DNA of 64,000 nucleotides from Variovorax beijingensis (GTDB lineage Bacteria; Pseudomonadota; Gammaproteobacteria; Burkholderiales; Burkholderiaceae_C): contig NZ_RXFQ01000007.1 in assembly GCF_003951285.1 (NCBI RefSeq), positions 124,001 to 188,000 on the forward strand. The letters are read 5' to 3'. Below are positions 1 to 8,083 of the stretch, one piece after another (position 1 is the first letter of the stretch; each line of letters begins with the position of its first letter). The notes under the pieces are model-generated. The model saw only the letters and a list, made by a program, of their open reading frames with translations, did no database searches and was not told where the DNA came from. The translations under genes were made by a program, and so were the position numbers.

Positions 1-617
1 ATGCCGCGCTGCCGCAGACCGGCATCGACCCGGTGCCGATCGCCTGCGAGATCGTGCAGGCCTTCCAGACCATCCTCACGCGCAAGATGAAGCCGACCGA
101 CTCGGCCGTGATCTCGGTCACCACCATCCATGCCGGCGAAACCAACAACGTGATCCCCGACAACTGCGAGATGACGGGCACGGTGCGCACCTTCTCGATC
201 GAGGTGCTCGACATGATCGAATCGCGCATGAGGCAGATCGCCGAGCACATCTGCGCCGCGCACGACGCGACGTGCGACTTCCGCTTCGAGCGCTACTACC
301 CGCCCACCATCAACACCGAGGCCGAGGCCAACTTCGCGCGCCGCGTGATGGGCGAGATCGTGGGCCCCGAGAACGTGCTGCGGCAGGAAGCCGCCATGAC
401 CTCGGAAGACTTCGCCTTCATGCTGCAGGCCAAGCCCGGCGCCTATGCCTTCATCGGCAACGGCGACGGCTCGCACCGCGACGTGCACCACGGCGAAGGG
501 CCGTGCACGTTGCACAACGCGAGCTACGACTTCAACGACGACCTCATTCCCCTGGGCGCCACCTGCTGGGTGCAACTGGCCGAGCAGTTCCTCAAGCCCG
601 GGGGAGCCGCGCCTTGA
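1..617 (+). CDS. M20-family amidohydrolase, C-terminal part (5' end outside window)
   Basis: This is the distal part of an M20-family amidohydrolase of the hippurate hydrolase / N-acyl-amino-acid hydrolase type, a cytosolic two-metal enzyme that splits amide bonds. The window opens inside the frame (codons begin at position 3), so the N-terminal metal-binding half is missing and about 204 residues remain. Visible parts are the dimerisation-domain signature GETNNVIPDN and the C-terminal catalytic stretch with TSEDFAFML, a GDGSHRDVHHGEG loop, and LHNASYDFNDD, whose His is usually the last metal ligand in the family. The TGA stop at 615-617 overlaps the TTG start of the next gene, so the two are probably translated together. 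The exact acyl or amino-acid substrate cannot be read from this fragment. Confidence 0.85.
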   Translation, partial: AALPQTGIDPVPIACEIVQAFQTILTRKMKPTDSAVISVTTIHAGETNNVIPDNCEMTGTVRTFSIEVLDMIESRMRQIAEHICAAHDATCDFRFERYYPPTINTEAEANFARRVMGEIVGPENVLRQEAAMTSEDFAFMLQAKPGAYAFIGNGDGSHRDVHHGEGPCTLHNASYDFNDDLIPLGATCWVQLAEQFLKPGGAAP

Positions 618-1708
618 TCGGCATCGGCGAGGCGTTTTCGCCGCGCTACGCCCAGGCCCGCCAGAAGTTTCTGCAGGCCTGCGTGAGTGCGGGCCTCGCG
701 ACCCTGCCGCACGCGCATCCGGGCAAGGGGCGGGACGGCGAGGAACTCTCGATGGACGTGGCGCTCGACGGCGCTGCGGACGCCGAGCGCCTGCTGATCG
801 TCACCAGCGGCTGCCACGGCGTGGAGGGCCACTGCGGCAGCGGCGTGCAGGTGTTCGCGCTGCACGACGCCGAATGGCGCGAGAAAGCCAGGGCGCAGGG
901 CGTGGCGGTGCTCTATGTGCATGCGCTCAACCCGCACGGCTTTTCGTACGGCCGGCGCGTCACGCAGGAGAAGGTCGACCTGAACCGCAACTTCGTCGAT
1001 TTCTCGAAGCCGCTTCCGGCCAACGAGCCCTACGCCAGGCTGCATGCGCTGCTCGTGCCCGAGACTTGGCCGCCCACGCCCGAGAACGAGGCCGACATCG
1101 AGAAATGGATCGGCAAGCATGGCGCCGAGGCCTACCAGGCGGCCATCACCAGCGGGCAGTACCAGTTCGAGGACGGCCTGTTCTTCGGCGGCAAGGCGCA
1201 GACCTGGAGCAACAAGACCTTGCGCGGCGTGCTGCGCCGGCATGCCGCCAGCGCGCGCCGGCTGGCCTGGATCGACCTGCACACCGGGCTTGGGCCCAAT
1301 GGCCTGGGCGAACGCATCTTCGCCTGCCGCGACGACAAGGTGGCCTACGCGCGCGCCAATGCCTGGTGGGGCACGCCCGCGGCGCCCGTCACCTCGATCT
1401 ACGACGGTTCTTCGAGCGCGGCGCTGCTGCGCGGACTGATGTGGGACACCGCGCACCAGGAGTGCCCGCAGGCCGAATACACCGGCATCGCACTCGAATA
1501 CGGCACGCTGCCCATGCTGGAAGTGCTGGCTGCCCTGCGCGCCGACCACTGGCTGCACAGGCACCCCGAGGCGCCGGCCGACCTGGCCGACGGCATCCGC
1601 GCGCGCATGCTCGAGGCCTTCTATACCGACACCGATGCCTGGCGCGGCCAGGTCGTCAGCCAGGCGCGGCAGGCGATGTTCCAGGCCGTGGACGGCCTCT
1701 GCAGCTAG
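614..1708 (+). CDS. DUF2817 / M14-like zinc metallopeptidase
   Basis: A 364-residue protein of the DUF2817 family, which is related to M14 carboxypeptidases and deacylases. Candidate zinc ligands are H68 and E71 in the GCHGVEG motif and H223 in DLHTGLG; E295 in the ALEYGT motif is the likely general base. There is no signal peptide, so it is probably cytoplasmic. The open frame extends much further upstream inside the M20 gene, but the TTG at 614 overlaps the M20 stop by 4 nt (TTGA) and gives a family-like N-terminus, so I chose it. The pairing of two amide- or peptide-hydrolysing enzymes suggests sequential breakdown of an N-acylated peptide or amino-acid conjugate; that is inference. The TAG stop shares a CTAG with the stop of the convergent gene. 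Confidence 0.8.
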   Translation: MIGIGEAFSPRYAQARQKFLQACVSAGLATLPHAHPGKGRDGEELSMDVALDGAADAERLLIVTSGCHGVEGHCGSGVQVFALHDAEWREKARAQGVAVLYVHALNPHGFSYGRRVTQEKVDLNRNFVDFSKPLPANEPYARLHALLVPETWPPTPENEADIEKWIGKHGAEAYQAAITSGQYQFEDGLFFGGKAQTWSNKTLRGVLRRHAASARRLAWIDLHTGLGPNGLGERIFACRDDKVAYARANAWWGTPAAPVTSIYDGSSSAALLRGLMWDTAHQECPQAEYTGIALEYGTLPMLEVLAALRADHWLHRHPEAPADLADGIRARMLEAFYTDTDAWRGQVVSQARQAMFQAVDGLCS

Positions 1709-2829
1709 GTTCGAACCCGCCCGTCCCCGGTCAGCATCGACAGCTCGACGAACTTCGATGCCACGTGGTTCCTGGCCGAGAAAGACACCTCGAAGCCGCC
1801 GAACTGCTGCCGGTCGATGCTTTCGAGCCCCGCGATCAGGCCGTCGCGCGAGGCCTTGCCCGGCGCGCGGCGCAGGCCCTCGGTCAGCACCTTGGCGGCA
1901 AGGTAGCCCTCCATGCTCGAGAAGTTGGCGCTCGTGCCGGCGCCGGCCTTCTTCACCGCCTCGCTGAATTCGCGCGTGATCGCATTGGCCGGGTTGTAGG
2001 GCGAGGGCACCACCTGGGTCACCATCACGCCGGCGCCCTCCTTGCCGAGTTCGTCGGCCAGCGCCTGGGTGCCCACGAAGGACACGTTGAAGAAGGTGCC
2101 GCCGTAGCCCGCCTTGCGCGCCTGGCGGATGAAGGCCGCGCAGGCCTTGTAGGCGCCCACCTGGACCACCGCGTCGGGCCGCGCCGCCGTGATGCTCTTC
2201 ACCGCCGGCGCCACGTCGACCGAATTGCGCTCCACCGTGGCCAGCGCCACCGGCTTGAGGTCCTGCTGCGACAGCGCCAGCGTGACGCCGTCGAGCCCGG
2301 CCTTGCCGTAGGCGTCGTTCTGGTAGAAGACCGCGATCTTCTTCAGCCCCAGGTGCGTGAGCTGCTTCACGATCAGCGCGGTCTCGTCGTTGTACGAGGC
2401 GCGCAGGTGGAACACGTTCCTGTGGAAGGGTTCGCGCAGCGACATCGCGCCGGTGAAAGGCGCGATGAAAGGCACCTTCTCCTTCACCGCGAGCGGCAGC
2501 GCCGCCATGCTGGTGGGCGTGCCGATGTAGCCGAAGAGCGCGAACACATCCTCTTCGATCAGTTTTTGCGTGTTGGCGGCGCAGCGGTCGGGCTCGTAGC
2601 CGTCGTCCAGGTTCTTGATGACCACGTTGCGCCGGCCGGGCTGGGCGTTGTACTGGTCCAGGAACAGCTTGGCACCCTGGTGGAACTGGATGCCGAGCTG
2701 CGCGGCCGGGCCGGTGAACGGTGCCGATTGGCCCAGCACCAGCGGCACATCGCCCTGCGCCCGCGCCAACTGGAAGCCGCCGAGCGCCGCCGCGCCGGTG
2801 GCCAGAGAAAAATGTCTGCGACTGATCAT
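1705..2829 (-). CDS. ABC transporter substrate-binding protein (branched-chain amino acid / amide type, Tat signal)
   Basis: A 374-residue periplasmic binding protein of the LivJ / Peripla_BP_6 type (type I fold), expected to deliver an amino acid, amide or aromatic acid to an ABC permease. The N-terminus carries a twin-arginine-like motif SRRHFSLA followed by an Ala/Gly-rich hydrophobic segment ending near AQG, suggesting Tat export. The mature protein starts with LVLGQSAPFTGPAAQLG, typical of the family. The ATG at 2829 is preceded by a near-perfect Shine-Dalgarno AAAGGAGGT (about 2835-2843). No permease or ATPase gene is adjacent, so it is an orphan. It is divergent from the molybdopterin oxidoreductase with 57 bp between the starts, and its stop overlaps the stop of the convergent DUF2817 gene. 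Confidence 0.88.
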   Translation of the reverse strand: MISRRHFSLATGAAALGGFQLARAQGDVPLVLGQSAPFTGPAAQLGIQFHQGAKLFLDQYNAQPGRRNVVIKNLDDGYEPDRCAANTQKLIEEDVFALFGYIGTPTSMAALPLAVKEKVPFIAPFTGAMSLREPFHRNVFHLRASYNDETALIVKQLTHLGLKKIAVFYQNDAYGKAGLDGVTLALSQQDLKPVALATVERNSVDVAPAVKSITAARPDAVVQVGAYKACAAFIRQARKAGYGGTFFNVSFVGTQALADELGKEGAGVMVTQVVPSPYNPANAITREFSEAVKKAGAGTSANFSSMEGYLAAKVLTEGLRRAPGKASRDGLIAGLESIDRQQFGGFEVSFSARNHVASKFVELSMLTGDGRVRT

Positions 2830-2886
2830 GTGAAACCTCCTTTGCGCCTTGCCGCGCCACTGCCTGGAAAACTTTAGACTTGCCGG

Positions 2887-4977
2887 ATGGTCGATGCCCC
2901 GGTCTCCACAACTGCCGTTCTCCCCACCCCCACGTCCACGGTCCTGGGCGCCTGTCCGCACGACTGCCCGGACACCTGCGCGCTGGTCACCACCGTCAGG
3001 GACGGCGTGGCCGTGAAGCTGCAGGGCAATCCGGCCCATTCGCACACCGCCGGCGTTCTCTGCACCAAGGTTTCGCGCTACATCGAACGCAACGACCACG
3101 CCGAAAGGCTCGTCCAGCCCCTGAAGCGGACCGGTCCCAAGGGCAGCGGCCAGTTCGAACCTGTGAGCTGGGAGGCCGCTCTTGACGACATCGCCGCCCA
3201 TCTCCGTGCATTGCAGACAGATCCGGAAACAATTGTGCCTTATAGTTACGCAGGCACGATGGGTCTGGTGCAGGGCGAGTCGATGGATCGACGTTTTTTC
3301 CACAAAATGGGCGCCACGCTGCTGGACCGCACGATCTGCTCCATGGCCGGCGGCGAGGCCATGGTCCACACCCTGGGCGCCAAGGTCGGCATGCGGATCG
3401 AGTTCTTCGCCGAGGCGAAGCTGATCCTGATCTGGGGCAGCAACTCCATTGCCAGCAACCTGCATTTCTGGCGCCACGCCCAGGCCGCCCGGCGCGCCGG
3501 CGCGCGGCTGGTGTGCATCGACCCGCGCAAGACCGAAACCGCCGACAAGTGCGACGAGCACATCGCCCTGCTGCCCGGCACCGATGCCGCGCTGGCCCTG
3601 GCGCTGATGCACGAACTCATCGTGCACGGCTGGCTCGACCACGACTTCATTGCCAACCACACGCTCGGCTGGGAGCAGCTGCGGGAGCGCGCACTGCAAT
3701 GGCCGCCCTCGCGCGCGGCCGCCGTGTGCGGCGTGCCCGAGGCGCAGATCGCGGCGCTGGCGCAGGCCTACGGCACCACCCGGCCGGCCGCGATCCGCCT
3801 GAACTACGGCATGCAGCGCGTGCGCGGCGGCGGCAACGCGGCGCGCGCCATTGCCTGCCTGCCCGCGCTGGTGGGGGCCTGGCGCGACCGCGCGGGCGGG
3901 CTCCTCTTGAGCAGCTCGGGCCACTTTCCGGCCGACCGCGCCGCGCTGCAGCGCCCCGACCTGCTCGCGGGCCGCCAGCCGCGCACCATCAACATGAGCA
4001 CCATCGGCGACGCGCTGCTCGACCAGGCAAAGCCGGTGAAGGCCATCGTGGTCTACAACAGCAACCCGGTCGCGGTGGCGCCCGAATCGGGCAAGGTGGT
4101 GGCGGGCTTCGCGCGCGAAGACCTTTTCACCGTGGTGCTCGAGCAATTCCGCACCGACACCGCCGACTACGCCGACTACCTGCTGCCCGCCACCACCCAG
4201 CTGGAGCACTGGGACATCCACTGCAGCTACGGCCACACCGACGTGCTGTTGAACCGGCCCGCGGTGGCGCCGCGCGGCGAAGCGCGCAGCAATGCCTGGG
4301 TGTTCCGCGAGCTCGCGCGCCGCATGGGCTTCGACGAGCCCTGCTTCTCGGACGATGATGAGGCACTGTGCCGCAGCGCCTTCGCACCGGGCGCCATCGA
4401 CTACGCGCAGTTGCTGGAACAAGGCTTCACCAGCCTCACGCTGCCCGAGGCGCCTTTTGCCGAGGGTCGCTTCCCGACGCCCTCGGGCCGCTGCGAATTC
4501 TTCAGCGCGCGCCTGCAGGCGCAAGGCATGGACGGCCTGCCCGACCATGTGCCCAACTACGAAGCGGCGGGCAGCTCCACCGAGTTTCCGCTGGCCATGA
4601 TCTCGCCGCCGGCGCGCAATTTCCTCAACTCGACCTTCGTCAACGTGACCAGCCTGCGCGCCATCGAGGGCGAGCCGCTGCTCGAGATCCACGAGGCCGA
4701 CGCGGCCGCCCGCGGCATCGAGGACGGCGCCGTGGTCCGCGTGTTCAACAAGCGCGGCGAGCACCGCTGCCGCGCCGAGGTGTCGCGCCGCGCGCGGCCG
4801 GGCGTGGTGCACGGCATGGGCATCTGGTGGCGCAAGCTCGGCCTGGACGGCACCAACGTCAACCAGCTCACCAGCCAGCGCCTGACCGACATCGGCCGCG
4901 GGCCGACCTTCTACGACTGCCTGGTCGAGGTCGAGCGTCTTGCTCCTTCTTCCTCCACCGGGGGCGGGCTGGGGTGA
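2887..4977 (+). CDS. Molybdopterin-dependent oxidoreductase with N-terminal 4Fe-4S site
   Basis: A 696-residue member of the prokaryotic molybdopterin (bis-MGD) oxidoreductase family, related to formate dehydrogenase / nitrate reductase catalytic subunits and the YyaE-like group. The N-terminus has four Cys (C23, C27, C31, C59) fit to bind one 4Fe-4S cluster. The central part has IWGSNSIASN and CIDPRKTETAD, typical of MGD binding, and the C-terminus holds the molydopterin-dinucleotide-binding domain (residues about 565-685). There is no Tat signal, so it is predicted to be cytoplasmic. Neither electron-transfer subunits nor a cognate chaperone lie next to it, so the substrate is unknown. The last 12 codons and the start of the next gene lie in a low-complexity repeat-like stretch. 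Confidence 0.85.
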   Translation: MVDAPVSTTAVLPTPTSTVLGACPHDCPDTCALVTTVRDGVAVKLQGNPAHSHTAGVLCTKVSRYIERNDHAERLVQPLKRTGPKGSGQFEPVSWEAALDDIAAHLRALQTDPETIVPYSYAGTMGLVQGESMDRRFFHKMGATLLDRTICSMAGGEAMVHTLGAKVGMRIEFFAEAKLILIWGSNSIASNLHFWRHAQAARRAGARLVCIDPRKTETADKCDEHIALLPGTDAALALALMHELIVHGWLDHDFIANHTLGWEQLRERALQWPPSRAAAVCGVPEAQIAALAQAYGTTRPAAIRLNYGMQRVRGGGNAARAIACLPALVGAWRDRAGGLLLSSSGHFPADRAALQRPDLLAGRQPRTINMSTIGDALLDQAKPVKAIVVYNSNPVAVAPESGKVVAGFAREDLFTVVLEQFRTDTADYADYLLPATTQLEHWDIHCSYGHTDVLLNRPAVAPRGEARSNAWVFRELARRMGFDEPCFSDDDEALCRSAFAPGAIDYAQLLEQGFTSLTLPEAPFAEGRFPTPSGRCEFFSARLQAQGMDGLPDHVPNYEAAGSSTEFPLAMISPPARNFLNSTFVNVTSLRAIEGEPLLEIHEADAAARGIEDGAVVRVFNKRGEHRCRAEVSRRARPGVVHGMGIWWRKLGLDGTNVNQLTSQRLTDIGRGPTFYDCLVEVERLAPSSSTGGGLG

Positions 4978-4979
4978 GG
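4939..4979. repeat. GC-rich dispersed-repeat-like segment at a gene junction
   Basis: The junction of the molybdopterin oxidoreductase and the following lipoprotein gene holds CTCCTTCTTCCTCCACC followed by GGGGGCGGGCTGGGGTGAGG. It looks like one arm of the short palindromic repeats common between proteobacterial genes, which encode tails such as LTPTLSP or PHPSPPP when read through. It supplies the last residues (APSSSTGGGLG) of the upstream protein and the GTG start of the downstream one. A clearer copy is at 24239-24280. The assignment rests on resemblance only. Confidence 0.4.
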
Positions 4980-6107
4980 CCTGCGCGCGCCCTCACGCTG
5001 GCCGCCGCACTGCTGCTGCTCGGTGGCTGCGCCGACCTCGGCTACTACTGGCAGTCGGCCAGCGGCCACCTCGGCATCCTGCGGGTGGCCAAGCCGGTGC
5101 CCGAATGGCTGGCGGACCCCGCCGTTTCCGCGCCTCTGAAGGCCAAGCTCGAACTCGCGCAGCGCATCCGCCGCTTCGCCGTCAACGAACTGGCGCTGCC
5201 CGACAACCCCAGCTACACCTCGTACGCCGATCTGCACCGCCCCGCGGCGGTGTGGAACGTGGTGGCCGCGCCGCCGTATTCGCTCACGCTCAAGAACTGG
5301 TGCTTTCCGGTGGCGGGCTGCGTGGGCTACCGCGGCTATTACGACGAGGCCGCCGCCAGGGCCGAGGCCGAGGCGCAGCGCGCCAAGGGGCTGGAAACGG
5401 CCGTGTACCCGGTGCCGGCGTATTCCACGCTGGGCTGGATGAACTGGGCCGGCGGCGATCCGCTGCTTTCCACCTTCATCGGCTACCCCGAAGGCGAGCT
5501 GGCGCGCATCGTGTTCCACGAACTCGCGCACCAGGTGCTCTATGTGCCGGGCGACATCGTCTTCAACGAGTCGTACGCCACCGCGGTGGAGCGCATCGGC
5601 GGCGCGATGTGGTTGCAGCGCGAGGCCAGCGAGGCGGCGCGCAGCGAGTACGCGCGCTTCGACGCGCAGCGCCAGCAGTTTCGCGCGCTGGCCCTCGAGA
5701 CCCGCCGCGCGCTCAACCGGGCCTATGAATCCGCCGAGGCCAAGGCCGGCGACTGGCCCGCGGTCGACGCCATGAAGAAGGCGGCGATGGATGCCTTTCG
5801 CGAGCGCTACGCGATGCTGCGCGCGCAATGGCAGGGGCCGCGGCAGGGCGCCTACGACCTGTGGGTGGCGCGCGCCAACAATGCGACTTTCGGGGCCCAG
5901 GGTGCCTACGACGACCTGGTGCCGGGCTTCGAGGCCCTGTTCGTGCGCGAAAGCCGCAACTGGCCGCGCTTCTACAAGGAAGTGCGCCGCATTGCCGCGC
6001 TGCCGACGATGGAGGAGCGGCGCAACGCATTGCAGACCGCGACCGGCATCCTGCAGACGAATTCCCGCCACGGCGACAACGACAACAACGGAGGCCACGG
6101 TGCCTGA
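4974..6107 (+). CDS. Predicted zinc aminopeptidase lipoprotein (COG4324 type)
   Basis: A 377-residue predicted aminopeptidase of the COG4324 family. The start is GTG at 4974, overlapping the previous stop by 4 nt. The N-terminus is a lipoprotein signal with lipobox LLGGC (lipid-modified Cys at residue 19), so the enzyme should be anchored in the outer or inner membrane facing the periplasm. The metallopeptidase motif HELAH is at residues 182-186, and a downstream NESYATAVE supplies the likely third ligand Glu. A conserved cysteine segment NWCFPVAGCVGYRGYY precedes it. The protein is followed, with an 8-nt overlap, by a PHA-system gene. The real peptide substrate is unknown in this family. Confidence 0.8.
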   Translation: MRPARALTLAAALLLLGGCADLGYYWQSASGHLGILRVAKPVPEWLADPAVSAPLKAKLELAQRIRRFAVNELALPDNPSYTSYADLHRPAAVWNVVAAPPYSLTLKNWCFPVAGCVGYRGYYDEAAARAEAEAQRAKGLETAVYPVPAYSTLGWMNWAGGDPLLSTFIGYPEGELARIVFHELAHQVLYVPGDIVFNESYATAVERIGGAMWLQREASEAARSEYARFDAQRQQFRALALETRRALNRAYESAEAKAGDWPAVDAMKKAAMDAFRERYAMLRAQWQGPRQGAYDLWVARANNATFGAQGAYDDLVPGFEALFVRESRNWPRFYKEVRRIAALPTMEERRNALQTATGILQTNSRHGDNDNNGGHGA

Positions 6108-6417
6108 CATCCATATCGAACGAAACCACGCACTCGGCATTGCCGGCGCCCGCGAAGTCGCACGCCAGTGGATCGAGCAGGTCGGGCAGGACTACGGCCT
6201 GGAGTGCACCTACACCGAAGGCGAGGCCTGCGACGTCGCGCAGTTCAGCCGCCCGGGCATCGACGGCACGGTGGAGGTCACGGCCGACACGCTGACGCTG
6301 GAGGCGACGCTGGGATTCCTGTTCAGCAGCTTCAGCGACCAGATCGAACAGAAGATCTCGCGCAAGCTCGATGCCTTGCTGGCGTCGCCCGGCGGCGGTG
6401 GCGCCCGCTTCGCCTGA
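6100..6417 (+). CDS. Polyhydroxyalkanoic acid system family protein
   Basis: A 105-residue small protein of the PHA-system (PHA_gran_rgn) family, usually encoded near PHA granule genes; its biochemical role is not established. It begins with PDIHIERNHALG, the family's typical opening, and contains the FSRPGIDGTVEV core and a C-terminal LLGFLFSS-like helix followed by ISRKLDALL. The GTG start at 6100 has GGAG about 8 nt upstream and lies inside the end of the preceding gene (8-nt overlap), so expression probably depends on the upstream operon. A phasin is encoded about 3.4 kb downstream on the other strand. Confidence 0.75.
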   Translation: MPDIHIERNHALGIAGAREVARQWIEQVGQDYGLECTYTEGEACDVAQFSRPGIDGTVEVTADTLTLEATLGFLFSSFSDQIEQKISRKLDALLASPGGGGARFA

Positions 6418-6506
6418 GCGGCCGCCGATCAGGCGATGATCGGTGCCGCCGCCTCATCGACGGGTGCGAACCGTCCCGGCGGAATGCTTCGGCACACTCA
6501 GGCGCC

Positions 6507-7745
6507 ATGACGAACACCTCTTCTTCTCCCCCGGCCGCGGGCCCGCTGGCCGGCCTCAAGGTCGTCGAGCTCGGGCAGCTCATTGCCGGGCCTTTCGCCG
6601 CGCGCACGCTGGCCGACTTCGGCGCCGAGGTCATCAAGATCGAGCCGCCGGGCGCGGGCGATCCGCTGCGCACCTGGCGGCTGCTGAAGGACGGCACCTC
6701 GGTGTGGTGGCAGGTGCAGTCGCGCAACAAGCGTTCGCTGGCGCTCGACCTGCGCCAGGCCGAAGCGCAGGCCGTGGTGCGGCAGCTGGCCGCCGAGGCC
6801 GACGTGCTGGTCGAGAACTTCCGCCCCGGCGCGATGGAAGGCTGGGGCCTCGGCCCGGACGAGCTGCTGGCCGCCAATCCCGCGCTCGTGATGCTGCGCA
6901 TCAGCGGCTACGGCCAGACCGGCCCCTACCGCGACCGGCCGGGCTTCGGCGTGGTGGCCGAGGCCATGGGCGGGCTGCGCCACCTCACGGGCGAGCCGGG
7001 CCGCGTGCCGGTGCGCGTGGGCGTGTCCATCGGCGACACGCTGGCCTCGCTGCATGGCGTGATCGGCGTGCTGATGGCGATGCAGCACCGCCATGCCACC
7101 GTCAGCGCCGAGTATCCGAAGGGCAGGGGCCAGGTGGTCGACGTGGCGCTCTACGAGGCGGTCTTCAACTGCATGGAGAGCCTGCTGCCCGAGTACAGCG
7201 CGTTCGGCGCGGTGCGCGAGGCGGCCGGCAGCGCGCTGCCCGGCATCGCGCCGACCAACGCCTACCGCTGCGCCGATGGCGGCTATGCCATCGTGGCGGG
7301 CAACGGCGACAGCATCTTCCGCCGGCTGATGGCATGCATCGGCCGGCCCGAGCTCGCGGCCGATCCGTCACTGGCCGGCAACGCGGGCCGTGTGGCGCAG
7401 GTCGAAATGCTCGACGCCGCCATCGGCGAATGGACGGCAGCGCGCACGGTGGACGAGGTGCTGGCCGCGCTCGATGCGGCGCAGGTGCCGGCCGGCCGCA
7501 TCTACACCATCGCCGACATCGCGGCCGACCCGCACTACGCCGCGCGCGGCATGCTGCAGCAGGTGAGGATGCCCGACGGCAACGCGCTCGCGGTGCCCGG
7601 CTTCGTGCCCAAGCTCTCGCTCACGCCGGCCAGCCACCGGCGCAACGCGCCCGCGCTGGGCGCGGACACCGATGCGGTCTTGAAGGAGATCGGCCTGAGC
7701 GCCGAGCAGATCGCCGCGCTGCACACGCGCGGGATCGTCGGCTGA
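6507..7745 (+). CDS. CaiB/BaiF family CoA-transferase
   Basis: A 412-residue class III CoA-transferase, which moves CoA between acyl donors and carboxylic acids in the cytosol. The N-terminus LAGLKVVELGQLIAGPFAARTLADFGAEVIKIE is the family's hallmark (ADFGAEVIKIE CoA-binding region), and PGFGVVAEAMGG lies near the usual catalytic Asp region. In this protein the position following RPG reads F-G-V rather than the commoner F-D, so the catalytic acid should be checked by alignment. ATG 6507 is chosen because it begins just before the conserved N-terminus. The gene stands alone on this strand, 89 bp after the PHA-system gene, next to other acyl-CoA genes. The substrate is unknown. Confidence 0.88.
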   Translation: MTNTSSSPPAAGPLAGLKVVELGQLIAGPFAARTLADFGAEVIKIEPPGAGDPLRTWRLLKDGTSVWWQVQSRNKRSLALDLRQAEAQAVVRQLAAEADVLVENFRPGAMEGWGLGPDELLAANPALVMLRISGYGQTGPYRDRPGFGVVAEAMGGLRHLTGEPGRVPVRVGVSIGDTLASLHGVIGVLMAMQHRHATVSAEYPKGRGQVVDVALYEAVFNCMESLLPEYSAFGAVREAAGSALPGIAPTNAYRCADGGYAIVAGNGDSIFRRLMACIGRPELAADPSLAGNAGRVAQVEMLDAAIGEWTAARTVDEVLAALDAAQVPAGRIYTIADIAADPHYAARGMLQQVRMPDGNALAVPGFVPKLSLTPASHRRNAPALGADTDAVLKEIGLSAEQIAALHTRGIVG

Positions 7746-7755
7746 GCGGTGCGGC

Positions 7756-8013
7756 TCAGGCGCGCAGCGATTCGATCAGGTCGATGTACTTCTGCTTCGC
7801 CTCGTCGGCGCCCAGGCCTTTTTGCGCGGTCCAGGCGTCCCACTTGGCGCGCGCGACGATGTCGCTGAAGCTCGGCTTCTTGGCGGTGTTGTCGCCCTCG
7901 GTGGCCTGCTTGAAGAGGCCATAGATCTTGAGCAGCGTGGGGTTGTCGGGGCGCTCCGGCAGCAGCTTGGAGTTGGCCTGGGCGGCTTCGAAGAGGGCGT
8001 TGAGGTCGGACAT
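7756..8013 (-). CDS. Acyl-CoA-binding protein (ACBP)
   Basis: An 85-residue acyl-CoA-binding protein, a four-helix cytosolic carrier that buffers medium- and long-chain acyl-CoA. The sequence runs FEAAQANSKLLPERPDN, then LLKIYGLFKQATEGDN, the ACBP core motif (YGLFKQAT.GD), and then ARAKWDAWTAQKGLG with the conserved KWDAW. The whole domain is present at the usual length. It is convergent with the CoA-transferase (10 bp apart) and lies downstream of an apparent terminator for the next genes on the minus strand, so it has its own promoter. Confidence 0.93.
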   Translation of the reverse strand: MSDLNALFEAAQANSKLLPERPDNPTLLKIYGLFKQATEGDNTAKKPSFSDIVARAKWDAWTAQKGLGADEAKQKYIDLIESLRA

Positions 8014-8045
8014 GGCGGTCGGGTTGAAAAGCGGGAAATCCGCAT

Positions 8046-8080
8046 CTTAAAGCGCGCGGTACCCGCGGGTACCAACGCGC
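8046..8080 (-). terminator. Probable intrinsic terminator with perfect 16-bp palindrome
   Basis: GGTACCCGCGGGTACC at 8058-8073 is a perfect palindrome. On the minus strand it is flanked by CGCGCG arms and followed by TTTAAGAT, giving a G/C stem with a short T-rich tail just past the stop of the TPR-like gene at 8084. It can end that transcript before ACBP. Confidence 0.5.
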
Positions 8081-8083
8081 GGC

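Noticed and set aside
2830..4812. Upstream half of the long minus-strand frame joined to the binding protein gene
   Set aside because: It is antisense to the molybdopterin oxidoreductase with its Fe-S and MGD motifs; the true start with Shine-Dalgarno and Tat signal is at 2829.
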